Origin: Triglochin maritima
Lineage: Eukaryota > Streptophyta > Magnoliopsida > Alismatales > Juncaginaceae
Assembly: GCA_963682175.1 (NCBI GenBank)
Contig: OY821777.1
Span: 16,574,001 to 16,638,000 of the forward strand
Direction of reading: 5' to 3'
DNA: 64,000 nucleotides
Shown here piece after piece: positions 33,045 to 44,856 of the stretch. A program made the position numbers and the translations under genes. Positions within the stretch are counted from its first letter, which is position 1. Each line of letters starts with the position of its first letter. Under the pieces are notes generated by a model, which was not told where the DNA came from, ran no database searches, and worked only from the letters and a program-made list of their open reading frames with translations.

Positions 33045-34922
33045 TGTAATATCCTAACCCTTGCTTAATGTGTTAATTGTGCTTAGGGGAGGATTAGAGG
33101 AGATTGAGATGGACGGCTGACATGAAGTGAGGAGATTGGTATTTAAAGGTGATTTTCTCTCTTTTACTCATTCTCTCATCTCTCTCACGACCTCTCTCTC
33201 ACTCGTCTCTCTTCCCCTCAGTGGTTTCCTCGGTGTTGGTGGAGGCAAGGGAGTTCCGGTTGGAGAGTTGGGTTCGTCGGAGTTGTCGTAGAGATCGGGT
33301 AAAGGAAGTTCGTCGGAGTTGTGCTAAATCTTGGAAACGCTCGCCGTTGGTTCTTCAAAGGCTTCTTCAAGCCTTAAGGTATGTCAAACTTGCTTTTACA
33401 CTCACCTATTATTAGTGTGGGGGTGGGAGCGGTCGACGGTAGGCCGTTTTGGCTCGTCTGAACTGCACAACAGTTTCTGAACTGTAAACGGTCGACCGGT
33501 GTTTTGGTTCGGTCGACCGGTTATAGTGTAATTTGGGCAATATCCCTCGCACCGGTCGAACGATACATTCGTGGTGGTCGACCGGTGGTACAATTCTAGC
33601 GAGAGATGGAGGCTCTGAGTATTTTCGGTCGAACGGGATCCCTTTGTCGGTCGACCGAAAGTACTGTCGTAGGTCGGTTGGGGCGTTGACCATCCAAACG
33701 GTCGACCGCCTGTTTGAGTCGTCCGACCGACGACTTAAGTTAACTTAATGTCCGGTCGACCAGAAGTGTTGTTTCGGTCGACCGTGTAGAATGGTTTGTT
33801 GAAGGATTTGCACTGGTGGATTTTGGTCGACCGCTAGTGTTGTTTCGGTCGACCGTGTAGCGTGGAATGTTGGCGAGTTCTACTGGAGGTTTTCGGTTGA
33901 CCGGAAGTTTGGGGTCGTCCGACCGTTTGATCGTGGATTGCGAAAATGGTTTCTTACTGGTGCTTTTCGGTCGACCGGGTCCCCTTTGTCGTTTGACCGA
34001 TTGACGGGTTTTTTCGTTGGGTCAGTTCTCTAGGTGAGGATCGGTCGACCGTTAAACGAATATCGTTCGACCGTTTCTGTTTGTTTTTGGTGGATTCGTG
34101 GTTTTATGAGTACACTTGACGGCGCCTCGTCTCTCCGGACCCCGGTGGGCAACGACACAGACTGTCGCCCGATAGCGGTATGAGTGTTTGATTGAAGGCG
34201 GCTCGTCTCTCCGGCCCCGGTGGGCAACGGCACGGACTGTCGGTCTGATATCTTGTGGTGGTGCCTTGTGTGCATGAGTGTTGGTGGGGTTGGGGTGAGA
34301 GGACCCTTGAGACCCGGTTATGTGGTCGTGATTTGGACCGGCGGTGACTTGTGTGCACGAGTGTTGGTGGGGTTGGGGTGAGAGGACCCTTGAGACCCGG
34401 TTGTGTGGCCATGATTTGGACCGGCGGTGCCTTGTGTACACGAGTGTTGGTGGGGTTGGGGTGAGAGGACCCTTGAGACCCGGGTTGTCGTTCGGCTTCG
34501 GCTGGGAGAGAGATCCCAGGAACTTAGCGGTTTTGCCATGTGATATTCATTGTTCATTGCATATTTCATTATTGTCCATATATGTGTTAGGGTTTGGCAT
34601 ACGGGGTTTCCTTCTGGAAACTCAGACATATTTTATGTCTGCTTTCAGGCCGTGAGCGGCGTTAGAGGGTGGTGCCTGCGGAGGAGGGCTGCTGGGACAT
34701 GATCCTGCTTTTCCCTCGTTTGAGGTTGTTGTGATTGCATTTGTATATTTTTTTCTTATAACTTTTGATGTAATCATCCTTTTTGTAAACTCAGATCTAT
34801 ATATTGATATATACGTTGGTGCACCTTGTGTTTATCTTTGGTAATGTTCTCGGTGATTTATTCTGGTTGTTGATTTTACAATCTAAAAAGTTTTAAATTT
34901 TCCGTTGTTCGAGGACGTTACA
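33045..34922 (+). repeat. solo gypsy LTR
   Basis: It starts TGTAATATCCTAACCC and ends GAGGACGTTACA. The flanks TCCGC (33040-33044) and TCCAC (34923-34927) match at 4 of 5 bases. It is the same family type as 25698-29645 and 47081-48739. A CT-rich leader, nine CGGTCGACCG-type pairs (33489-34070), tandem repeats, and the hairpin GGTTTCCTTCTGGAAACTC (about 34606) follow in order. No internal domain remains. Confidence 0.88.
34120..34490 (+). repeat. two tandem repeats in solo LTR
   Basis: GGCGCCTCGTCTCTCCGG-type units (about 34119 and 34198) occur twice. Then GAGTGTTGGTGGGGTTGGGG units with a period of about 84 bp occur three times (34276, 34360, 34443). Confidence 0.8.
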
Positions 34923-34927
34923 TCCAC

Positions 34928-36006
34928 ATTTAGGACACCTTTCGTGTATCCACTTTCCTTTTGAGTGTTTATGCAAATTACTGGGACGCCAAACGTCAAA
35001 TGTTTTGCGTCTCAAACGACTCAAGTACTATACCTTAGATTTTGATAATTTTTTAATCCAAATAATACCAACTAAACTATTTCCAACAATAATACTATTA
35101 GTTTTTGTATGCGGGTTGTTCGTGGATCGGATTAATTTTACGTGTCCTTGTTATTTTTTATCAAAAAACAAACGTACCCTCGATTTCAGAGTTTCTTCTA
35201 AAGCATTAACTGCTTGCAATCAATCGGAATCATCCAAAACAACACTACTGAATGCAACGGAAACTGATTAGTTAATAATGCATAGTATTTATATATTCAA
35301 GTCAAATACTTCTTCTCTTGTACTGTAGATCTCACTGACCGATGATTTAACTATGCTTAGCTTGCAAACCTCATTTGATTATTACAATCTCACATGCTGT
35401 AACATGGGGACCCTTAGCCACCTAATGTAGCACACTTAAAGGTGGGAATCTTACGTCATATATATATTTGAAGCTTAGTGGACTCTATTTCCAGTTGGAG
35501 GAGTCATCTTGTAGCCGACAAGTTAAGATGAGAAGCAAACTCTTGTCCTAATTCTTCATTTCCAGAAGCTTCAATAATTTCACGGATGTTTTCTTTTCTT
35601 TGAGAGACTTTCATTTGGTTTTATGGATATTCATGTTGTCCTCAAGTACTACAGTATTTGGTTTGATCACGTTTTGTTGTCTATTTGAACGTGAATAGTT
35701 TGTGATTAATTTATTAAACGAATCCGAATTTTGAGCTATTTGAGTTTTAGCGTTTTAGGTAAATAACTTGGTGGCCCTAAGGAATCGAACCTAATTATAT
35801 GGTTCCAAAGCATACAAATCGAGATGATATCACTCTAACCTGAAAATTTCTGTAACAAAACCTCCATGAAAGAAGGATAGACACTAACAAAGGAATGGAA
35901 ATTAAACCTAGCTAACTTGCAACTGCAACACAAAAGGAGCAGGAGCTCGGGGTGATATCTAAAGAAGATTTTCGAATATGGACGTGATGTCTTAAGTCAC
36001 ACTATT
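34928..36006. other. no gene seen
   Basis: AT-rich; short ORFs only, none resembling a known family. Confidence 0.5.
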
Positions 36007-37440
36007 TGTAACATCCCGAAACAGCGAAAATTTTAAATTATTCATCAAGACATTTAAAGATCAATAATCAAATACGGGACTGTTACTTCTCATAAAACAT
36101 ATAAGCGGTGCACCATATTACATCAGAGTTTGTCAAACGATACATGATTACAACAAAAAAACAAAAGGAGATAAACGTAATCATGTCGACCTCAGTGGTC
36201 TGAATAGAGGATCTGATCCCAAGATACGCGCGCCCGCTGATCACCACCCAACTGGACCTACTGCGGTCCTGAAAAAAATGCAACAACAATGCCTGAGTTT
36301 CCATAAGGAAACCCCGTATGCCAAGCTCACCTATATGCATGCAGTAGTACAAATGAACATATCATACTAGTAGCATGTCATGTCATCAACAGTAAGGAAA
36401 ACAGTTCCCCCGAATGGTAACACAGGATATCAGTCCGACAATCATCATCAGGTCTCCCAAGGAGACCTACCGTAGGCATATACGGTCTAACGGAACATGA
36501 CGTGACACTCCCCACACGCGGCTACACTAAACATGGGGTTCGACAAGGAGCATCCGCCAAGTCGGCGCCATAAGAAACATATCTGTAACTTCGTGGTCGA
36601 AACTACACCAACGGAGCCGTCGCTAGGTCTGTCCATCAATCATCATCTCAGTAGGTGCCCATCTGAGGAACATAGCCGGAACAGCATGGGCCCATCAATC
36701 ATCATCGTTGGAACAACATCGGCGTCATCACTGGAACAGCATCGGCGGTCCATCAATACGTCTGGCACAACAGCGGACTGGTCCAGACCGAAGTCTGCCA
36801 GGTCATCAGGCTCCACGAGCCGCAAACACCAACCGCGCCGCTATAAAAGCAGGGCAGCGACCTCCATAGCCACATAGGTCGCTGCCCGCACAATCATCAT
36901 ACATTGGGATCCGCGATCCCTCAGGCCTGCTACTCTATAATGAGTCCAATCAATCCATCATATTAGTCACGATCCATACATGGAGGTGACACGTCTCGAA
37001 CACCCACACTCTTCCACACGGTGGACCCAATGCAGGCACGCGTACGCGCCTACCTTCACCTTCCGGCTCGCGCACAAGGCGAGGACATGAGTTTCCGTGG
37101 ACAGAGTTGGCATCCTAAAAAGGACTGATAATTCGTTTCTGTGCACAAACAGTCGACCGAAGGAGGCAACCCGGTCGACCGCATCCTCAAGGGAAACAGT
37201 CGACCGAAAGTCTGCAACGGTCAAACTCCCTGCGCAAAACCTAAGTCCCAACGGTCGAACAGAGATCTAAAACCGGTCGACCGATACGAGGTCAAAATCC
37301 GGAGTTGGTCAACATCAAATCAAACTATCGGTCGACCGACTCAGGGGTATATTGATCAACATCAAATCAAACTATACAAGGTCAAAGACCGATTTGTATC
37401 TCTTCTTAAGTATCAAATCAAACACACCTCCCCCAAAAAC
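36007..37440 (-). repeat. truncated gypsy LTR
   Basis: Plus-strand text starts TGTAACATCCCGAAAC, like 47081. It carries the inverted hairpin GAGTTTCCATAAGGAAACCCC (about 36294) and CGGTCGACCG pairs (37148-37340). The other end is missing; the sequence runs into the edge of an inverted-repeat element near 37440. Confidence 0.75.
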
Positions 37441-37447
37441 TTGATTG

Positions 37448-38989
37448 TGTGGGGATCGTATGAGGCCCTCTAGTGATCGTAATTAACTAAAGTGTGGAAT
37501 TAAAACTTAATTCCGAAACTGACAACTAATCATGCAAGGGTTAGGTGAGAGTTAGAGAAATTGCAAACCACGTTGTAGTCGACGCCCGATGTAACGAGGT
37601 TCGGCACCCTCCCCGGGTCCTAGTCCTCACTCACAAGCCCCGCTCGTCTCTCGAGCCTCGCTTGTGGTTTCCACTATCCGATCTCCGTTACCGGACCGAG
37701 ATCAACGCCTTTACAAACAACGAGCCTCGCGAACACCCTCGCCTCGCCCGTGTCTCCTCTCACAACCCGAGAGGGAGCTTCCCCGAAGCTATTACAACTC
37801 TTATGATTTGGATGAAGGAATGAATCACACTTCTTGCTAATGACACTCTAACTTTGAGCACACTTGGATTATGATATGGATCTTGGAATACAAGTGGTGA
37901 AGTTTTGGCTTGAGTGTATAGGATTTGAACTTTTGAAGGTTTGGGAAAGATAGCACAAGGATACTAGAGGTTTGGAGAGTGCAGTGCTTGTTGTTGTGCT
38001 TCTAATGAGGTCCTTATATAGGCTTCAAAGCTCTTAGAGCCGTTGGGGAGTGGGTGAGAAAGTTGACCCATGAAATGTGATGATGTGAGAAAAGTTCGGG
38101 CAGAATTTGCACGCTCCTCGGTAGACCGTTAGCCCAACGGATTACCGAAGATGGTCATTTCGGTTTACCGAATCTTATTCGGTTAACCGCTCACTCAACT
38201 CCAGTAGCTCCTTAACTAGCAACCCTAATACAATTTGGTTTACCGAAACCTATTCGGTGAACCATTCCAAACTGGACAGTAAGATTGGTAGGGTTCTGTT
38301 AATGCTAAGTTCGGTTGACCGTGTATACTTCGGTAGACCGAAGTTTGCGTGGGTTTTGCGCTGACAATGCGTGGGAATTTTTTATCAATAACGATCAAGT
38401 TAAATAGCCGTTGAGGTCCTAAAGCAATATGATTCGGTTGACCGAATGAAGTTCGGTGTACCGAATATGGATAAGTCAATTTGGCTTTAGGTCAAGATTT
38501 AAATACGACCGTTGGAGCAAAGTCCAAAACCGGTCCAGGCTAATTCGGTATACCGAAGGTGGTTCGGTATACCGAGGTGGTTATTCCAGGGAACACCTAA
38601 AGGATTCTACACAGTTGACCGCAAGGTGTTCGGTGGACCGAACTCTACATTATTCGGTTTACCGAGAGGGGTTCGGTTAACCGTGGGGATGCGGGACAGA
38701 ATCCTAATGTGCTCAAGTTTACATTATTCCTTAGGACTCAAATTATACTAAATTACATATTGGTCCAAAGCTTGATTACATGTCTTGAGTCTTTATCTTC
38801 TTGTCCCAAAGCTCCTTAGTTTGATTCTTCATCAACCTATTAAGAATATCGCAAATACACGAATATATATGCAATGCATGTATTCATGTTTGCTTACTTT
38901 GATTGTCCAGGTTGATTGATTAAATATAGATTAAGATTAGATTACTTAATCATCAAAACTAAATAAAGATTAAGGCCAAAAAGCCAACA
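37448..38989 (-). repeat. copia LTR, left copy (3' LTR)
   Basis: Plus-strand text starts TGTGGGGATCG and ends AGCCAACA. A minus-strand TATA box (TATATAAGG) lies at about 38013-38021. Eight palindrome pairs at 38119-38683, each CGGTNNACCG twice with a 9-bp spacer, start at 38119, 38161, 38236, 38312, 38435, 38546, 38612 and 38655. Confidence 0.93.
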
Positions 38990-39004
38990 ATCTCCCCCTT
39001 TTTG
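38990..39004 (-). other. polypurine tract of copia element
   Basis: On the minus strand AAAAAGGGGGAGAT directly precedes the LTR start TGTTGGC. It primes plus-strand synthesis. Confidence 0.85.
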
Positions 39005-39565
39005 ATGATGACAAATCTATATCTTAGTATTTAAGTTCAATTTTATTTCTCCCCTTTCTATATGTTTTGTTTCTTAATATATATGTAATCTATGCATTTA
39101 TAAGATTTCTCCACTTAACAACATACATAGTTTATTTAAAATTGAAGTTCATCCTAATTCTTCTCCCCCTTTGACATCAATCAAAAAGCAAACATTAAGC
39201 ATTTGATGCAAAGGTAAGAGATATCTAATTCTCCCCCTTAATTATATGATTTTGCAATTTTAGGCTCCCCCTATCAATTAGGCTAAATAGCAACAATGAA
39301 TATTAACAATGAAGTGCATTTGTATTTTCCCTCTTAGCCTTTTTAACATCCATTTTACAATTGACATTTATGATCATGGATGTGGTATATGATATGCAAT
39401 CAATAGGGTATTACAAGATATGTCTATTAAGCTCTAAAATTTAGATTAGAGTCAATCAAAATTTATACCGTCGTGGCGTTTTGAATTGACTCAACCCGTA
39501 TTCGGTGATGCAACCGGCTTTAAATTTTTCTTTGAAGCTCATCCGGTCACCACCGATTTCCTCCT

Positions 39566-41047
39566 TCAAGTACCTGCAGCTAAAGATTTTGGTACCCATT
39601 TTTGCTTAGGTCCAATCATGTTAGTTTTTGGAACCCAAACCATTTTGGTTTTAGGTGCCCAAATACTTGAGGAAGTTTTATTCACTACAAAATGCTTTCC
39701 ATTCAAAGTAGTGTGAATAACATGGTTCTTAAAGTTATTAGCATAAAAACCTATACCATGTTTATCTAGTGATTGTCTTTGACTACCGATAAGCATATCA
39801 AGCATTTTCTTTCCACTTGTGAATTTTTCAAGATCTTTTTGTAATTGAACATTCTTAGCAATTAGATCTTGAATATCAATACTACATGAAGGTTTTGCAT
39901 TTAGAGTTGCAATTTCATCAATCAATTGAGTGTTCTCTAATACAATTTTATCATGACTAGCAAGTAATTCATTCTTATCATTCATGATAGATTCAATTTG
40001 AGATTGTAGCTCGTTGATTTTCTTTCTTGCTAGTTTATTCTTTTGACAAATTTTCTCAAAATTTTCAAGCAATTCATTGAATTCACATTGAAGTTCATTA
40101 TATGCATTTGAATCATTTGAATCAATTGAATCGCGACTAGAGCAAGAAGATACCTCACTATCATCGTCTTCTATTGCCATGAAGCACATTGCGGCGAATT
40201 CGTCTTCAATTGATGAAGATGATGAAGTGTCCCAAGTAGCTTTAAGAGCTTTCTTCTTCTCTTTTCTCTTGCTCTTCTTCTTCTCTTTTCTCCTTTCTTT
40301 CTCTTCTTTGAGAAATTCCTTAAATTGATGTGTCACCAATTGTTCCTCGATATCACTATCTTCTTTGATCGAATTGGTGACGGCGTGTAGCCCTAAGGAT
40401 TTCTTGACTCTCTTCTCATTGCGGTTTTTCATTTGTATCTCATATGTCATGAGACTTCCCATGAGTTCTTCAACCGACAATTTCGTTAGATCTTGCGCTT
40501 CTTCTATTGCGGTTGTCTTTTCTTCCCAATCGTCGTTGAGAGACCGGAGAATCTTCCTTGTTATTTCTCCCTTGCTAAAAATCTTTCCAAGAGCACTAAG
40601 GGAGTTAATAATCTCGGAGAAGCGAGTGTGCATCTCGCTTATGTTTTCACCGGGTAGCATATGAAACAATTCATACTTATGCATGAGTAGATTAATCCTA
40701 GTTTCTTTTAATCTAGTGGATCCCTCATGATGCATTTCTAAAGTATGCCATATTTCATAAGCACTCTCACACCCTCTCACTCGATTATATTCATTTTCAT
40801 TAAGACCACAATATAACATATTCATAATGCGGGCATTTATTTCCGTCTCCTTAATTTTGGGTTTGGTTAATGAAATAATCTCATCATCATTTGGTGGGGT
40901 GTATGATTTTAAAATAAAAGACCAAAATTTTAAATCATGTGATTGCAAATAAATTTTCATCATTTTTTTCCAATAATCATAATTTATACCATTAAAAAGA
41001 GGTGGTTTATTAGTTGATAAACCCTCACTATGATTAGATTGAGCCAT
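39566..41047 (-). CDS. copia Gag-like protein (SIRE/Maximus type), no zinc knuckle
   Basis: An uninterrupted 493-aa ORF starts MAQSNHSEG 36 bp inside the primer site. Residues 1-200 match the UBN2/Gag region of Sirevirus-like copia elements (FNGINYDYWKKMM, LTKLSVEELMGSLMTYE). A long Lys/Glu-rich stretch (about 245-275) is joined to ALKATWD, the point where family members usually have a CCHC knuckle; that knuckle is missing. A coiled-coil-like region follows (about 320-410), then repeated WVPKT motifs at the end. Translation stops before protease. It should assemble particles if expressed. Open frame plus near-identical LTRs point to recent activity. Confidence 0.85.
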   Translation of the reverse strand: MAQSNHSEGLSTNKPPLFNGINYDYWKKMMKIYLQSHDLKFWSFILKSYTPPNDDEIISLTKPKIKETEINARIMNMLYCGLNENEYNRVRGCESAYEIWHTLEMHHEGSTRLKETRINLLMHKYELFHMLPGENISEMHTRFSEIINSLSALGKIFSKGEITRKILRSLNDDWEEKTTAIEEAQDLTKLSVEELMGSLMTYEIQMKNRNEKRVKKSLGLHAVTNSIKEDSDIEEQLVTHQFKEFLKEEKERRKEKKKSKRKEKKKALKATWDTSSSSSIEDEFAAMCFMAIEDDDSEVSSCSSRDSIDSNDSNAYNELQCEFNELLENFEKICQKNKLARKKINELQSQIESIMNDKNELLASHDKIVLENTQLIDEIATLNAKPSCSIDIQDLIAKNVQLQKDLEKFTSGKKMLDMLIGSQRQSLDKHGIGFYANNFKNHVIHTTLNGKHFVVNKTSSSIWAPKTKMVWVPKTNMIGPKQKWVPKSLAAGT

Positions 41048-41082
41048 GCTAATATTTCGATTAAGAAAATAAATTTAGCTAA

Positions 41083-41100
41083 CAAGGCTCTGATACCAAA
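41083..41100 (-). other. tRNA-Met primer binding site
   Basis: The minus strand reads TTTGGTATCAGAGCCTTG, starting directly after the 5' LTR end CTACA. TGGTATCAGAGC is the standard plant initiator-tRNA complement. It is not a tRNA gene. Confidence 0.93.
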
Positions 41101-42641
41101 TGTAGGGATCGTATGGGACCCTCTAGTGATCGTAATTAACTTAAGTGTGGAATTAAAACTTAATTCCGAAACTAACAACTAATCATGCAAGGGTTAGGTG
41201 AGAGTTAGAGAAATTGCAAACCACGTTGTAGTCGACGCCTGATGTAACGAGGTTCGGCACCCTCCCTGGGTCCTAGTCCTCACTCACAAGCCCCGCTCGT
41301 CCCTCGAGCCTCGCTTGTGGTTTCCACTATCCGATCTCCGTTATTGGGCCGAGATCAACACCTTTACAAACAACGAGCCTCGCGAACACCCTCGCCTCGC
41401 CCGTGTCTCCTCTCACAACCCGAGAGGGAGCTTCACCGAAGCTATTACAACTCTTGTGATTTGGATGAAGGAATGAATCACACTTCTTGTTAATGACACT
41501 CTAACTTTGAGCACACTTGGATTATGATATGGATCTAGGAATACAAGTGGGCAAGTTTTGGCTTGAGTGTATAGGATTTGAGCTTTGAAGGTTTAGGAAA
41601 GATAGCACTAGGATACTAGATGTTTGGAGAGTGTAGTGCTTGTTGTTGTGCTTCTAATGAGGTCCTTATATAGGCTTCAAAGCTCTTAGAGCCGTTGGGG
41701 AGTGGGTGAGAAAGTTGACCCATGAAATGTGATGATGTGAGAAAAGTTCGGGCAGAATTTGCACGCTCCTCGGTAGACCGTTAACCCAACGGATTACCGA
41801 AGATGGTCATTTCGGTTTACCGAATCTTATTCGGTTAACCGCTCACTCAACTCCAGTAGCTCTTTAACTAGCAACCCTAATACAATTCGGTTTACCGAAA
41901 CCTATTCGGTGAATCATTCCAAACTGGACAGTAAGATTGGTAGGGTTCTGTTAATGCTAAGTTCGGTTGACCGTGTATACTTCGGTAGACCGAAATTTGC
42001 GCGGGTTTTGCGCTGACAATGCGTGGGAAATTGTTTATCAATAACGGTCAAGTTAAATAGCCGTTGAGGTCCTAAAGCAATATGATTCGGTTGACCGAAT
42101 GAAGTTCGGTGTACCGAATATGGATAAGTTAATTTGGCTTTAGGTCAAGATTTAAATACGACCGTTGGAGCAAAGTCCAAAACCGGTCCAGGCTAATTCG
42201 GTATACCGAAGGTGGTTCGGTATACCGAGGTGGTTATTCCAGGGAACACCTAAAGGATTCTACACAGTTGACCGAGGGGTGTTCGGTGGACCGAACTCTA
42301 CATGATTCGGTTTACCGAGAGGGGTTCGGTTAACCGTGGGGATACAGGACAGAATCCTAATGTGGTCAAGTTTACATTAATCCTTGGGACTCAAATTATA
42401 CTAAATTACATATTGGTCCAAAGCTTGATTACATGTCTTGAGTCTTTATCTTCTTGTCCCAAAGCTCCTTAGCTTGATTCTTCATCAACCTATTAAGAAT
42501 ATCGCAAATACACGAATATATATGCAATGCATGTATTCATGTTTGCTTACTTTGATTGTCCAGGTTGATTGATTAAATATAGATTAAGTTTAGATTACTT
42601 AATCATCAAAACTAATTAAAATTAAGGCCAAAAAGCCAACA
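41101..42641 (-). repeat. copia LTR, right copy (5' LTR)
   Basis: Plus-strand text starts TGTAGGGATCG and ends AGCCAACA. The same eight palindrome pairs lie at about 41770-42340. A minus-strand TATA box is near 41670. Confidence 0.93.
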
Positions 42642-42646
42642 GATTG

Positions 42647-44320
42647 AACGTTTTAAAATAACCGCAAGTGCACGACCACGTTGAAGAGGTGACAAATACG
42701 GGTTGATCCACAGGGAGGTGTGTCGACTTTGGTTAGTTCGAAGGCGAGTGGAAAACAAGATTGGAGAAAAAGTAATTACACTAAACTAGACTAAACTAGA
42801 CTACACGAGTAAGCAACAAACAAGATGAAAGTGCAAGAAGAAATGAAACTAAGTGACTAATAGAAACTAGAAATCAGGAATGGAAGACCCCTAAGGGGTA
42901 GAGCGTGTGTACACATGAAATAAGAGGTGATGAATGCATTCAATAAGCTCAAGTGTAGGTAGTGTTTGTTATGCATAAGAAGTACCTCATGGCAAGACCT
43001 ATCATCCGAAACACTAACGTAGGTGATTAATATGAGCATGACAAGTTTGTTATTAAGAACCTAAACAAGCAAGGAATGTACCTAAATATTATGGCAGAAA
43101 CTATCAAGTTATGTATTCTGTTTAATTCAAACAAACATACTAACATTTCTCACATACAACAATATTTAGCATTCATTCCATCTACATAACATGTATAAAC
43201 ATCAACTCCACCCCCAAAGGGGGATGAAACTACTCACACATTAAACTATAAACTACATTAAGAAAAGAAGACATTCTATTTATACTCACACATGTTTGGT
43301 GGTCATACTCTCTACTTGAAGTGAGCCTTGGAGTAAAATCTCAAGTAGGAAGAGACTACTTGTATTGTGAGTTTGAAATTAATAAAGTTTTTCGTTAGTT
43401 ATGTTGCTTCTTCCTTTAGTTTACTTTCCTTTCGTTTAGCTTCTTTAATCTTTCTTGCATGCTTCTTTAGTTCAATTTCCTTTCATTTAGCTTCTTTAAT
43501 ATTTCTTGCTTGCTTAGTTTAAATTCATTTTATTAATGTTAGTAGGCTTAGTTAACATGTCTTTCTATACAATAGTTAGTGTAATTTTAGTGAGTAGTTT
43601 CATCCCTATTTGGGGGGTGGAGAAAAATGTGATTGGATTATGTGATGTATTAGGTGTGTGTTATCTTAATCCTTTGAGTCTTACATGATTTCCATAACCA
43701 TCTAATGAGATTTCACTTTTGTCTTTGATATGCTAATGCTCTTGAATGAAGCTTAGCATATGCTTAGATTAATGTTTTATGGGGAATGGTGACGTAAGGA
43801 TAATAATGGAGTTGATAAAGGAAACATTACTTGTAGTTGCATGTACTCCTCTTGTTGTCCTTACCTTGATTAATGTATTGTATGTTTTAATGATTGTGTA
43901 AATCTTATTTCATGTGGAGACATAGTGGGGTTTGGTCTTTATGCATGAGTTCATTTAGCTTCACTCAAATTATTGTCTTGTATGTTTTAATGATAATGTG
44001 TTATTTTATTTCATGTGGAGGCAAAGTTGGATTTAGTTTGATGGTTTTCATGTACTACTTGTTGTGACGAACACAATTGAACACACACATACACATATTT
44101 TTGTATTCACATTCTTTCTCTATCCCCTATGAGGTTTAGTTTTATTGATTGTTCATTCCTATTTTAGTGTAGTGTAACCAAACTCTTTCTCTCTTTTGTT
44201 TCTCACTCGCCTTTGAACTAACCAAAGTCGACACACCTCCCTATGAATCGACCCGTATTTGTCACTGCTTTAACGCAGTCGTGTACTTGCGATTATTTTA
44301 ACTGATTCAATTAGTCATGA
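42647..44320. mobile_element. long inverted-repeat (fold-back) element, interrupted by the copia element
   Basis: 42655-42760 (CGCAAGTGCACGACC, then ACAAATACGGGTTGATCCA, then GTGTGTCGACTTTGG) matches the inverse of 44195-44300. Further inverted pairs occur inside: ACACATGAAATAAG near 42911 with 43900-43915, and CCACCCCCAAA/GATGAAACTACT near 43210 with 43595-43620. So it is one imperfect hairpin of about 1.7 kb. The inverted match continues left across the copia insertion to about 37438-37447, showing the copia element landed in its terminus. No ORF; superfamily not assigned. Confidence 0.7.
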
Positions 44321-44856
44321 ACCCATGTGTTCATTAAAGGTCAAGAGTTAGTATTTTGTTATTCATGGAAAGTCACACGAAGGTGTTAATCTTCGAAGGA
44401 CACTTCGTCCACCAAATTAGCTTCCATCGTCTGAGGCCTCCACTTCTAGGAACTTATAGAAGGATTTGACAAAGAAGTGTCATTTTGAGCAAGAAGCCAT
44501 ACAAGTTTGTCTATGGAGTTGTTGCAATTCAGCAATTGATGTGTGCTTTCATGTATAACATCAAAGATCACTAGTGATTATGTATTAGACGCAAAATATA
44601 AATTCCACCTTGTCCAGATATTCGAGATTGAGGTGCGACCAATTTATGCCGGAGAGGGTGACCAATTCGATCGAGCAAAATTTAAAAATACTAGGGCAAA
44701 ATTTATAGTCTAAGTTGCTAGACTATATGGGTTTTTTCTAAACCATAATGGAATACTCTCTCCATTATTAATTTGGAAGTATAAGGTTAACTTTGAAGAA
44801 GTTGAATATATAAAGGATTGATTTCCAAAAAGGCAAGTGGTGTCCTTTTGGGCTAT
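44321..44856. other. no confident feature
   Basis: Possibly decayed LINE 3' sequence, but no motif supports it. Confidence 0.35.

Larger units (their letters stand above)
37448..42641 (-). mobile_element. young non-autonomous copia element with only gag (TR-GAG type)
   Basis: Complete element: LTRs 37448-38989 and 41101-42641 (each about 1.54 kb, roughly 96-98% alike by eye), exact 5-bp duplication GATTG (37443-37447, 42642-42646), primer site complementary to tRNA-Met (41083-41100) and polypurine tract (38990-39004). The internal region is only 2.1 kb and codes for one Gag-like ORF. Protease, integrase, RT and RNase H are absent, so it would depend on a partner element. Confidence 0.93.

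Noticed and set aside
34052..34655. Several 100-codon ORFs in both strands
   Set aside because: They arise from tandem repeats inside a solo LTR.
38119..38683. CRISPR-like array of repeats
   Set aside because: The repeats are palindromic 10-mers with no unique spacers, inside an LTR of a plant retrotransposon.
41083..41100. tRNA-Met gene fragment
   Set aside because: It is only the 18-nt primer binding site next to an LTR.
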